64,000 bases of DNA, from the NCBI GenBank assembly GCA_902806595.1, contig CADCXC010000037.1:1240001-1304000 (forward strand), read 5' to 3'. This DNA is from Pyrenopolyporus hunteri. Taxonomy: Eukaryota > Ascomycota > Sordariomycetes > Xylariales > Hypoxylaceae. This document shows positions 46,410 to 58,075 of the stretch, piece by piece. The position numbers and the translations under genes are program-made. Below the pieces are notes generated by a model, which was not told where the DNA came from, did not search any database, and worked only from the letters and a program-made list of their open reading frames with translations. Within the stretch, counting starts at the first letter, position 1. The number at the start of each line of letters is the position of its first letter.

Positions 46410-48312
46410 GATGTCTTCGAGTCGCGACCAAGCAGACCGGAGGGAGAGTGGAAGACAGAAGAGGAGTCGAGGGAAGGATTATTCCCTCTACTGATTAGTT
46501 TTACCAGCTGGACAAAGGAAGCTGGCTCGAAAAACCCCCCCGAGCTGTGGGAAGGAACGCTTATTTTATATTGACTTACCTATTTGGAGGATTTGCACGC
46601 TATGCTACAGAGGCATGGATTGACGGGGCCAGAACCTACCGCAAGAGTAGCCCGTTGTTTACTTTTTCTTTTCGCTTCCAGCTGACCGCTATGTACCAGG
46701 GGTTAGCAGCCTTACATGGGACCGAGTGACAAGTCCGAACTTTCACACCTCTACGTCTTTACGCCGTTACCCAATTCCGCAGGTGTGCCAGAGGAGCTCT
46801 CGAAAACCCGGCTTTTGGGATCGCAATCTGAGGGGGATGTCTTTCGCTAGCCCTCCCCACGGGGTAAGAATACCGCCTTGGGTTAATTTCTGGTTGGCGA
46901 AAGCTTGGCTGCGGACGACCCGGAACTGGAATGCCATGTCTCGGGACTCTCCAGATGTGTATTTTGAGATATCATGTGAAGCTACCGCCATCTTCTCTGT
47001 TCCTGCTGCTAGACCCAGCCGAGGCACTGCTACTATGCAATACTCGGCGCTATTACATCCAAGTTGGAGAGCTTGATTAGCTAGCCACGTTATGAATAGC
47101 TGGGTGAGAAGCGGGTAGTCCCAAGGGGAAGCCAATGACGGGTGACGCTGCTAACGGCGTACTACACGCAAATAGTTCATCATCCCGGGGTCTGCGTGGG
47201 ATGGTTGGCTGGACCCTTGAACAGTTGGAATCAGTAGGTAATCACCCACAGCGCTTGATATGTTCGTATGGTTGGGCTGTGTGACTGTCGAGGGGGGGCG
47301 GACGAAGGGGTAGACGAAAAGGGGCTGGCTGATCTTGTAGCAGATTAAACGGTTGGAATGGAGAGTTGGCCCAATGACGACGTCACATTACCCCAAAGAA
47401 GCCCCGCCGAAGCGACGTTGTGGGGGTGGGGCCCAGTAACGGGTGCTGCAGGTAGTAGGTAATTTAGGGCCGAGAATCTGTATTAAATCATTCTTTAGGG
47501 AGTTGTTCTTGGGTCCTTTTGCGGGGTAACAGGGGAACTCAACTCCCCCCTCCAACGCTGTTACTGCTAACTGTAACCTCGACACTGGCTCTCAAAATCA
47601 AAACACTCCAGCTCCGATCCGGTGGCTGTATTGGTAATGTGCACACCGACTATCAAACAGTCGGCTTTCTACTGATTCACAACTTAAGCTAGCTGCGCCA
47701 AAATCGCTGGCCGGCCAGTCGGTATCAGGACCTAAGGCATATAAAAAGGTAGGAATTTGCGAGTTTCCTAAACCAGATCCGGAGATATTGGCCTTCCGTG
47801 CGTCGCCGTTAGCTAATGTGATCGTACCCGCCTCGTGTGATATTACGGTGTCTTTCCCGGGTATAATCTATGTAGCTCGTCGAAGAAGCCTCCTAGGTCC
47901 TTTCGCTATCCTTTCTTCACATGTGCACAAGGGATTCCGGCGATGTAATGATTTTGGGTAGGTTCATAGGTGGTAATCTGGAGCGAGTGTGCGAGAAACC
48001 GTCCCGGTGATCATGTAGGCCACGCTGCTAACATAGCGACGAATGTTCTCTTAGAAATATATCGTCTTCTCGGGAAGCTACCCCTTATGGTATAGCTTAA
48101 AATGTGATTCCTATAATGGCTCGACTGGACTTAGAAGTCTATCGGTTTCACGTGTTACTCTTCAACCGACTATCTACGGAAGTGATGTTTTCATACCTTC
48201 CAGACAGAGCCGCGGCCAGAACGGTACGACCTCGCCATGTCATCCAGTTGAGACTGGAGTATGGATCATGTCAATACAACACTACCGAGTACTCGTAATC
48301 GTGTTGTCGTGA
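46410..48312. other. Gene-poor stretch, no supported gene
   Basis: 1.9 kb with short frames only (46726-47076 plus and its shadow 46767-47135 minus, 47388-47585, 48104-48298). None has a recognisable domain. The first 350 bp should hold the esterase promoter. Confidence 0.5.
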
Positions 48313-49937
48313 CTATATCGGATTACCCTTGCTCAAATAGCCCTTCGGAATGTTCGGCGTAATAGCCGGTTGTGTAGACGAGGCCAGAGACTCAGCAGTC
48401 CTCAATTGCCGTAACCCGCAAATTTCTTCTCGTTGGGACGTGATTCCGGCGCCGACCTTAAAGTCGAACTCAGGTGAGTAACTAGCAGCTGAGAAACCAT
48501 TGCTGTGAAACTTAATTAGGAAATCCAAGTCGGAATCTTCCAATGGAATTCGCCAGCCAAAGTCGCTGTAGCTAAACTCCTCGCCAGTTCTCGCCGTAAA
48601 CCTTCGGTCATATATATCAAATTCAACAAACGTTTCAAATTGATATGGAGTTAAAGTCTGCAAATTAGGATGGTAGTATTGCTCGCAGAATCCAATGATA
48701 TCGCGGCGGTAAGGTAAGACTTTTCGGATTTCGACCTTGACGTTAGCGGGATCGGTTTTGTTGTGAACCTTCGGAGATATTCCGAATTCAAAAGTTTCTA
48801 TGTGGCACGTGTCCTTGTATTCGTAGACAGCTCGCTTAAGAACAGTTCCCGAGCTCGTACATTCGGTGTAACCGGAAGCCAGGAAAAATGTTCTCTGGCA
48901 ACTAGGATGGAAAATAACACGGAGATTGGACGCCCAGCGCTTCAGTGGCTTTCCATTAAGACCGTGGTACTCCTTCAGGGATGCCGTCGGGATGGTTGAG
49001 AGTTTACCGCCGAATTCCCACAAGAAGGCATCTCCATCGAAGAGAACGACAACAACCCTAGATCCGCTAGTCGCGACATGTTTAATAGGCCCAGGCAGCT
49101 TCTTTTGTAGACGAACGTTTGTGCCATGGTCCCACGCGATACTATTGAACGTGTAGGTTAGAAGAATGACACTAAGAGCGCCCTTGACTGCCTATATACA
49201 TGTACTTACAGCACTCGATCCATAGCACCGACAACGAGTCTATCTCCAAGGGCTAGGATTTGGAGTATTGGGCTAATGAGCGGACCTGTCGGTACGGCAA
49301 AAATCTTCCGTGTCCGTAGCCATAGATTGTCGACAACGACCATGCGTTGTTTCGCACACCATGCGATTCTGCCATGAGAATACAGGGTATGCAGATACGC
49401 CTGGCTGTCTGGCTCCGGGTCGTCTTGGTAGTGGCTAAGTTGCGAATAAATGGCGGATGCTTCTCCATCATTACCATGATAATCCGGGTCGGGCATAAAA
49501 TAGGATTCGTGCTTCCAGGAGAAGGGCTTCGAAAAATGTGATTGAAAGTATCCCCAGCGTGCCCGTCCTATTTTTTGAAGACCCTTGAGGCATTTATCTG
49601 GATCTTCTTGAGTATCCCCTGGCTGTATCAGTGAGGGATAGAATTTGTTTGTAACTGTCCGGAGGATGAGAGGAGATTTAAGCTTCTCACGCCATTTTCT
49701 GGACACAGCGAGGCAGGCAATAAAATGGTGCAAGTCAAGTAAATCTGCGATTTGTCTCACAAGTTCTACTGGAAGCTCGCTGATAATATCTATTTTGACG
49801 CTGGAAAGAATGATCATTATATAACGGCGCTCCTCGTCGGTGAGAGACCAACTGGAGAAGAACTCACGTAGCTTTGCAAGGCGTGCAAAGCGGTCTCTTT
49901 CCCCTGTGATATCGGGGAGTAAGGCTCCGGGGTCCAT
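48313..49937 (-). CDS. F-box protein
   Basis: Two exons, 49937-49210 and 49141-48313, with a 68-nt intron (GTAAGT, branch CTAAC, acceptor AATAG), give 518 residues. The F-box lies about residues 50-90: DIISELPVELVRQIADLLDL, then FIACLAVSRKWREKL. The remainder has weak beta-propeller-like strands (GRIAWCAKQRMVVVDNLW, VATSGSRVVVVLFDGDAFLW), as in many fungal F-box proteins. F-box proteins link substrates to SCF ubiquitin ligases; the substrate is unknown. A second acceptor 30 nt upstream (at the CTCTTAG) would keep frame and add ten residues. I prefer the downstream one because of the branch-site distance. Confidence 0.83.
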
Positions 49938-51512
49938 CGAGAACGGGTCGAGTCAAACGAGACGTATTCGGGACGTAAGATAATTGATTGCCTTAGTTTT
50001 GTAAGTAGGTAGATAGCTTTACCTAGGTACCCAGATAGGTATATTGTTGGTATGTTTGTTGTTGTCATGGTTATTTTGCTCTAAGTGTTGTCCGCCTCTG
50101 TTTTCCTTCGGGCTTATCTACCTAGGTAGGTATCTTAATCCACATAGTGCAAGGAAGGTGTAGGCTTCATAACCTTTCACGTAAACATGAGATAATGGCC
50201 TGGTGTTTTCTGGGCAATGTAGCTTCTAGTTTCGAACTGGCAAATTTTAGAAGATGTCACGAAGAATATGGAAACGGTTTACACGGAATGGGACTCTTTC
50301 CGTTTCGTTGGGCGTCCGGATATGGACTGAGGCGGGTACACACGCACGCGTGTGTATATAGGGAGTTAGGTACTGTATGAATTTAATCCGGTAGTAATTA
50401 ATGGGTCCCGAATACCTAAGGCACCCAAATCGGCTCCCTGTGTATTTAGGAGGGAACCAACTTGGGCTGTTGCGGCTAAAGCGGTGCTTGCGATGGCCTG
50501 GGCTAATGGCTGTGCTAGCTGAGAATAGATCGTAGATGACTCCTCGTAAGACAGCAATGCAGGATGGCCCGACAGGACTATGATCTACCACCGCAAACAG
50601 GTATAGCTTCGGTAAGTGGTAGGTAGGTCGGTTTAGATTCAAAGCGTGGCCTCATTGTCGGTTGATTTATTGCCTTGAAAGAAAAAGAGAGAAAAAAAAA
50701 AGAAACATGAAAGAGAAAGATGTCAGGTACAGCATTGCAGGAGTAATGGACTTACGCAGAGTGTCAGCCGTTTCATGTACGTATTGTACCTAATCATATG
50801 GAAACCCGCCACATGTGGCGCCTGTGGCTAAATACCCGGTGTTGTATGATCTATTACGATTTAGTGTTGTGTGGAAGATGCAAGGTCATGTCTTTGAATC
50901 ACCCCTCCATCATTGTACCCGCGGTACCTTACATTTCTCGCCTGGGAGGTGCCTATCTTACTGTAGGTAGGCAGGTACCTACGTATGCGTCTACGCAGAG
51001 GGTACCTACATGTAATAATGCATAGCCATGACCCTACGTGTATGTAAGGAAGGAAGTAGAAGCCTGCGACGGGCCACGGCATTTCTAGCACTAATTTCGA
51101 GCTGGCTGGCGACTACCTACGTATTAGGGTGCATGTGTGGGCTTTACAGGGTCCTAACCTGTAGGTACATACAACTATAGTGGTTATTACGAAGTAGTCC
51201 CCTTTTATTTATTCACCTGCAACCTTCAATAGCCCTCTCTTTCATTTTCCAATAAATTCGACTACCAAGTTGAAGTCAAGCTAAAGCCGTACCGCTCCTC
51301 GACACGCCATTTCTGGTTATTAACTAATTAACTCTCTACCTCTTTCTTCTTCCACTAGTTAGTGATACCACCGTTATTTGAGATTGCTCTGTCATTTCCC
51401 GGCTCTCCAATCCTCCCTCTCATTCGACTCAGCTGGCTTTTTTCTTCTTCTCGTCTACCCGCGTATCTCAGCTATAAAGGGACGAGATAAGACCCCTCCT
51501 CCCTCAGTCGCC
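49938..51512. other. Divergent promoter region, F-box and WW genes
   Basis: 1.57 kb between divergently transcribed genes. It contains AGGTAGGTA/TACCTAGG runs near 50010-50040, 50115-50130 and 50960-51005, and CT-rich sequence at 51340-51470 just before the WW gene. A possible exon-like fragment at about 50372-50572 (minus) has no start or partner exon. Confidence 0.5.
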
Positions 51513-52987
51513 ATGGCTGGCCCCGCCTCTCCCAACGAAGGCCCTACTTACGAACCACCACAACTCCCGCCTGGATGGATAGCGCAATGGGATGGCACGA
51601 GTAAAAAGTACTATTACGTCCAGCTCTCGACCGGTGTCTCCCAATGGGAAACCCCAACTCAGGCTGCACCTGGAAATACGCCCGCCCAGACGAACGAGCA
51701 CCCGTATGGAATTCCTGGCCAACAAGAACTCATCACGCATCCCGATGGCACCCAGACCGTCAAGCATCCCGACGGGCGGATGGAACCTGTTTTACCGGCC
51801 GACGGTAGTAGAGGACTTGATGGACCATCGGGCGAAAGGGGATTTGGCGTGAGTGTGCAAACTCTCTCGGGGGAAGTGCATTCGGGACGGGAATAGAATT
51901 GCTAACGCGGTGTCTAATCGCAGAGTTTCGCGGCCAACTCGTTACTGAACCAATTCGCGGGGGGTCATGGGAAGCCCCAAGGCAGCGGCGGGCACAGCTC
52001 TGGCGGTATTGGCGGCCTTGCTGGCCAATTACTCGGCGGTCTCGGTGGGAGTCACGGTGGTGGTGGTGGTCATGGAAGTTCATCTGGACATGGCGGAGGC
52101 GTTCCCGGCCAACTCGTTGGTCAACTTGCGTCGAATCTGTTTTCTTCCGGTAGCAAACCTCAACAACCACAAAACTACCATGCTGGGCAATCCCATCCAC
52201 CTCAACACTCCGGGGGTTTAGCCAGCTCTGTAATGGGAGGAGTCGCAAACATGTTTGGGAGTCATGGGAATCAACCAGTATGCCCTCCTCCGCCTATGGT
52301 ACTGGGGTTACTCTAGATCTAACTAATCCGTCCCGAAGGGTCAGAACTACGGTTATTCGAATCCCGGCCACGCAGGCGGATATAGCGGCCAGGCTCCACC
52401 GACATCGTACCAACCTCCAAGTGCTTCGACGCCCTCGTATAGTTCTCCACCTCATCAACAGAACTCACCCTCATATAATCCTCCATCCGGCCAACATGGG
52501 ACGCCACAATACCCCCCTCCGCCGAACCAGCACGCAGCAACCTCGTATCCTCCGCCCCCCGGCCAACCAGGGGTCCATCAGAATCCGGCTTATAACGCTC
52601 CCTTATCCGGCCAGCCACATCAGAATCCTCCCTATGGCGGCGGTCCGCCCTCCGGGCATTCTAGCTATGGGCATAGTCCGGCTCCTCAAGTAAATGCTTA
52701 TTGTAAGTAACTTTTACTTAGCAGTTGAGAGTCAGAGTTGGCTGACACAGCGCCCAGCACAACCTCAATATGCGTCAACGCCGCCGAGCCAAGCTCAGTA
52801 TAACAGTCATCAACAATATCCACCGCCTCCGTCTACGTTTAATAACCGGCCGTATAACATGTCACCGCCATCGTCCGGCCCTCATGGATACTCGGGGCAA
52901 CCTTCTTACGCTAATGCGGGGCCACCAGTTCCTTCAGGGACACATCCCCACCATGGCCAGCCAGGAGGATATCCCGGTAATTGGTAG
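51513..52987 (+). CDS. WW-domain protein with Gly- and Pro/Gln/Tyr-rich tail
   Basis: Four exons, 51513-51848, 51924-52277, 52339-52702 and 52758-52987, with 75-, 61- and 55-nt introns, give 427 residues. I start at the ATG before MAGPASPNEG rather than the upstream in-frame codons, which are unlike the family and lie in a CT-rich leader. The WW domain is at 18-48: LPPGWIAQWDGTSKKYYYV, with W22 and W45 and the final P48. Then come a Gly/His/Ser-rich stretch (about 115-200) with repeated GQL and GGL, and a long Pro/Gln/Tyr/Ser-rich tail to GGYPGNW. The WW domain binds proline motifs. The tail is low-complexity and prion-like in composition. Specific role unknown. Confidence 0.85.
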
Positions 52988-53312
52988 CAGGGTATTTCTT
53001 TGGACTACCTGTGATATTGGCGAAATTTCTGGCATATTATAGACCGCGGGCTTTATTTTCTCTTTTTTGCAGCATTTCCACTGTGTCCCACGCGTCCTAA
53101 GATGAAATCGACTCAAGCATTGATCAGGGGGGCTAAAACTTGAATTGAGTTGCGGGCATTATGGACATGCTGTTGCGATTGTACGTTCGTCTAGGGCTGT
53201 ATTGGGATGCTTTGACGAACGCGTATCACGATTTATGATGGCGTTGGCCGATGCTCTCGTTTGGATCTAAAAAGCAACTATAGGAGGCATTGACCTAAGC
53301 CTCTTTACCGCT
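52988..53312. other. Intergenic between convergent genes
   Basis: Shared 3' region of the WW gene (plus) and the membrane-protein gene (minus). Nothing else seen. Confidence 0.55.
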
Positions 53313-54102
53313 TCACTGAATCTTCTTTTCGGGGACTACCTCTACTGCCAGGTTACGAATCCACATAGAAACATATCGTGCGATAAACCAAGATGCGACG
53401 GCCACCACGACGATGTAACCGACGGTTGGCAATAGTGAGCGGGGTAGGACGCCGAATATGAAGGGATCGAGAATGATATCCACATGGACAGGTGGAACGT
53501 CGCTCATCAACGTCTTGTTCATTGTGTAGTAATCCGCTGCTGCCAAAATTTGGAGAAAAAGGACAGATGTCTCCCTCTCGGACCCTGGAGTCTGGACGCC
53601 TTTGGTAGATTTGGGTCGATGACCATGATCGCTCTTAAGCGACTGGCGAGACCGTGAATAGTCTGAAAGTCCGGATATCAGTTCCGGAGTTTCGAGGATA
53701 GTATGTAGTTCGTGAGTGACGATTTTGAATTCGGTAGGTTGCTAGAACCGGGTAAGCCCTTATCGACTCTAAGCAAGCTGAGCACGATCCTCCAAGACAT
53801 CAACTTACAGTTGCAGCCCAGCATAGTCTTACTTCGTAACGTTGAGCCTCGGTAAGCTCGTCGAGAATGAGCCAGGTAGCTCTACCGTGCGGAGACGATT
53901 TACTATGGAACTGGGCCTCTACATGGGTCCGTATCGCCCAATTTGTCGGCGTGAGGGTATCGACGTGTAAGTCACTTAGCATCGGATGTGAAAAGGGGAC
54001 GGTGACCCTCGGTGGCCCCAGAAATATGGCCTTTTCGGTGTTTGCGCACACGGCCACGATGAAGGTGGCCAGTGTGTACACGAGAGAGAGTTGCATTAGC
54101 AT
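53313..54102 (-). CDS. Small type I membrane protein, Pga1-like (uncertain)
   Basis: Two exons, 54102-53809 and 53741-53313, with a 67-nt intron (GTAAGT...CTAG), give 240 residues. N-terminal signal peptide (MLMQLSLVYTLATFIVAVCA), a lumenal region with the sandwich-like segments ATWLILDEL and YEVRLCWAATQPTEF, then one C-terminal TM segment about 202-225 (SLLPTVGYIVVVAVASWFIA) and a short tail VPEKKIQ with a KKxx-like ER motif. The layout resembles PGA1, the subunit of GPI mannosyltransferase II in the ER, but I cannot confirm the family from sequence alone. It is divergent from alpha-tubulin, separated by about 660 bp. Confidence 0.78.
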
Positions 54103-54760
54103 TGTGGTGGCCAGACATCTATGAATTTGGTGTATTGTATCGGGTTTGGCCTGGTTTGGTCTGGTCTGGCTTGGTCAGGGAGTATTGGTAATTTGGTATC
54201 GCGGTTGGTTCGTATGAATTTTAATTATTAATGAAGATCGGATTTTTCGATAATTGTACATTTGTATTGGGCAATTGCCACAGGCAGGCAGCTGCGTTGT
54301 TACCACTAAGCTCAGTTTGTCACCTGTGAGATATCTCCAAGGCCCCAAGATAATAAATACCCCCTGTTCCCCCTGTCCCCCCTGCATCCTAATGTGGTCC
54401 GTGTGCTTTCCCGACCTACCCCGAGTCCAATCTAGGCAACCGAATAAGCTACATGTACCTAGGTAGGTACGTAGGTACGTAGGTAATGTACCTAGACCAT
54501 GCAGCCATGTCAACAAATGCTCACTATCCAGGGGTGAATTTTTAATCCGCGCCCCCCACTTCAACTTTTAGCGACCTTTGGGTAAAAAAACGACCCGTCC
54601 GAAGCGTCAACAAGATCTCCTTTCGACTCGATTACAATCTCCTACATTTCACCCACTCACATATCCTGTAAAGGAGGCTGCTTCTACACCTACCTGCTTT
54701 CGATCCTTGTTCTCAAACGCCCTCATTTAGTACTAATTTTGCATTGTATCTGCCTTCAAG
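54103..54760. promoter_or_regulatory. Bidirectional promoter region, membrane protein and alpha-tubulin
   Basis: 658 bp between divergent start codons. It contains TACCTAGGTAGGTACGTAGG repeats at about 54455-54485 and a CT-rich leader (54600-54720) before the tubulin ATG. No specific factor site recognised. Confidence 0.5.
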
Positions 54761-56536
54761 ATGCGTGAGATCATTAGCATCAACGGTATGTTTCTGTTTC
54801 CCTTTTCCTTTCGGGGGGGCACGCGTCTTTCCCTCACCGCATAATCTGTATTCCCTCTCGCAAGCCGTATTCCCTTCTTTACGCTTCGGGAACGCGTCGT
54901 ACTGACTTTTCCTCTCGTTTATAGTCGGCCAGGCGGGTTGCCAAATCGCGAACTCTTGCTGGGAGGTGAGTCTATTCTCTACGTGCGGATCTCGACATCG
55001 CATAGACATCTACACGACCCGAAACCCATACCCTGTTACGAGATTACCCCGAGATTGAAACTAAACTTTGCATTCTGCTATAGCTTTACTGCCTCGAGCA
55101 CGGCATTCAGGTACGTTCATCGAAGCTCTTTAAGGCGGGACTTTACTGACAGCTATCGTATAGCCCGATGGATACCTGACCGAAGAGCGCAAGCTCGCAG
55201 ACCCCGATCAGGGGTTCAGCACTTTCTTCTCCGAGACTGGTATGAATAATTTGCCGCGTTATAGTCGAACGTAATATTCTAACGTACGGAATCGACAGGC
55301 CAGGGCAAGTATGTTCCTCGCACTATTTACTGCGATCTTGAGCCCAACGTCGTCGACGAGGTCCGAACTGGCACCTACCGTAGTCTTTTCCACCCCGAGC
55401 AGATGATCACCGGCAAGGAGGACGCATCCAACAACTATGCTCGCGGCCATTACACTGTGGGCAAGGAGCTCATCGACCAGGTCTTAGACAGAGTGCGCCG
55501 TGTTGCCGATAGCTGCGCTGGTCTCCAGGGTTTCCTAGTCTTCCACTCTTTTGGTGGTGGTACTGGTTCTGGTTTCGGCGCTCTGTTGATGGAGCGCCTG
55601 TCCGTCGACTACGGCAAGAAGAGCAAGCTGGAGTTCTGCGTCTACCCTGCTCCCCAGACCGCAACCTCCGTTGTCGAGCCATACAACTCCATTCTTACCA
55701 CCCATACTACCCTCGAGCACTCCGACTGCTCATTCATGGTCGACAACGAAGCCATCTACGATATCTGCCGCCGAAATCTCGGCCTAGAGCGCCCTAACTT
55801 CGAGAACCTAAACCGCTTGATCGCTCAAGGTATAGAAGGATCCCACCATTTTATCAATGTACTAGTAGCTAACATATCTTAAGTCGTATCTTCTATCACC
55901 GCCTCTCTTCGGTTCGACGGTTCTCTTAACGTCGATCTCAACGAGTTCCAAACCAACCTGGTGCCCTATCCTCGCATCCATTTCCCTCTTGTCGCTTATG
56001 CGCCTGTCATCTCAGCTGCTAAGGCTGCTCACGAGGCCAACTCGGTTCAGGAGATGACCATGTCGTGCTTCGAGCCGTATAACCAGATGGTGAAGTGCGA
56101 TCCCCGCCATGGCAAATACATGGCTACATGCCTGCTATACCGAGGTGACGTCGTGCCTAAGGACGCTCACGCGGCCGTGGCTACGCTCAAGACCAAGCGC
56201 ACGATCCAATTCGTCGACTGGTGCCCAACTGGATTCAAGCTTGGCATCTGCTTCCAGCCCCCTCAGTTCGTCCCCCACGGCGATTTGGCCAAGGTTAACC
56301 GTGCTGTCTGCATGCTTTCCAATACGACGGCGATCGCTGAGGCTTGGTCCGCTCTGTCCACCAAGTTCGATCTCATGTACTCGAAGCGTGCTTTCGTCCA
56401 TTGGTACGTTGGTGAGGGTATGGAGGAAGGCGAATTCTCCGAGGCCCGCGAGGATCTAGCCGCGCTAGAACGCGACTACGAGGAGGTTGCCACCGATTCC
56501 CTGGACGTCGAGGGAGATGCTGAGGCTGAGTACTAA
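54761..56536 (+). CDS. tubA: Alpha-tubulin
   Basis: Six exons: 54761-54785, 54925-54965, 55084-55110, 55164-55239, 55299-55829 and 55884-56536. They give 450 residues, exactly the family length. Exon 3 is a 27-nt micro-exon encoding LYCLEHGIQ. MREIISINVGQAGCQ, the GGGTGSG GTP-binding loop, and the C-terminal acidic tail ending EAEY are diagnostic. It polymerises with beta-tubulin into microtubules; the terminal Tyr is the site of detyrosination in other organisms. Unusual within a conserved region are Tyr and His where most fungi have Asn (FEPYNQMVKCDPRHGKYM) and FQPPQFVPHG. The short early introns are typical of fungal tubulins. Confidence 0.97.
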
Positions 56537-58075
56537 ACTCCTGGTTACTCATGCTACGTGTCACGACCAAAAGATATCTAATATTTCACTCCCTCTGTCG
56601 CATCTGACCGAGGCCCGCCGCGACAACACCCTGTTTTATACCGACGGCCAATCAGGGGTGCCGGTCGGGCTGGAGTGGCGGATGAACGTAGTCTTGTTCT
56701 GAGAGTAGTGGAGAGGCAGCAGGGAGGCTTTTAATTCGACTGTGACTGAGCCTAGTAGCAAGATTAGTATACGCTTTGTACATCGGTCCTACAACTTTTA
56801 ATAGCAGGAGTTCACTCGGTTATTCTGCCTAGTGACTTTGATACCAGAATGAAAGAAAAGACGTGATTGATTTTTATCCTCTCTGCAGCTCCGTTTTTTC
56901 GTGTCGCTCGATAATGTCAGGTATGCAGTGTGACGAAGTTTAGGCCAATAGGTTCGGAAGCAGACCACTGACAATCCTACTTTACTCGTTGACGAGCTTT
57001 TACGCTATCCGCGGTTGAACCACACGTCAGCCAATTGTGGCTTCATCCTCGATTGCAGCCCGCAGCGGGCATGCATATCTACCTTACTGTCCCCTAAAAA
57101 CAAGGGATCCAGATTCGGATCCCGCAGCCCTCGTGACAGGAAGAAGATGTACATATTAAGCGCGACTGACTCATTACATAGGGGAGCGTTTGCTCGTACG
57201 TCTTTCGAACCCGGTTGCAATGTACCCCATAAGATGAGGGTACTTGGGTATATTTTGGTTTCACCGGCAGTTCGAACGCCTACCTATAACATCGTGGGAC
57301 AGGACAGCCCGACCGTTTCTCACTCGTTTTTTTAACCCCCTTCCTGGTCTGGCTTCTTTTTGGTTTCGCTTTCGAAAATGATGTGCTGAAAAGGAAGGGG
57401 AAAATGGAGATAGACAGTTCCAATTCGTATCTAATATTAATTAATACCTTAGCTAGCTGGTACCTATTAATACCCCGGAAAGACTATGAGATAGGAGGTA
57501 GGTACCTAATTAACTTCAATTTTGATAGTAGATGCGCATCCATGGATGTCTATTAGGTTAGGTACCTAGGTAGCTGCCTACAACATGGGTACCGCCGTCG
57601 GTACCTCGTCTGAGGTAGGTAAATACAGTTAGGTATGTGTACCCGGGAGCTCGGAGCTTTGAGGAGCTAAGGCAAAAGTGGCCCCGCATACGTAGACTTG
57701 AGGTAGGGGCAGTCCCAGGTTACCCTGTATGGGAAGAAGAGGTACACTCCAGACTCCAGCCTCCTGCGAAAAGTTGCAGTTGGAGACGCCAAACCTCGAA
57801 ACACCTCGAAACAACTCTCCCACCTACAACACCTACCACCTCTACCACCTATCCCTACCCTTCATTTGGACGTACACGGCCAAACGCCCGTACACGATCC
57901 TATCAAGCCAAACCCCCGTGATCGCTGCTCCTATCTCTAATACAAGGCAATTCTACTTTCGCCTTGACGCATTATTAATTGACTTTTCTTGCCTGCATCC
58001 GACAATACTACCCGATCTCCTTCGACGCCGAGCTCTGTCTTAAATCGAAGCCCGGGTGAGCTCGGCTGCGCAATA
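56537..58075. other. Intergenic between alpha-tubulin and the EDE1-like gene
   Basis: 1.5 kb with AGGTAGGTACCT runs near 57490 and 57555-57620, and a CT/CA-rich leader (57815-57870, CACCTACCACC words) before the next start. Frames such as 57015-57335 have no recognisable content. Confidence 0.55.

Noticed and set aside
50366..50572. Ala-rich minus-strand fragment (LAQPLAQAIASTALAATAQ) with a plausible acceptor upstream
   Set aside because: No ATG, no convincing donor or first exon, and no recognised family; too weak for a gene call.
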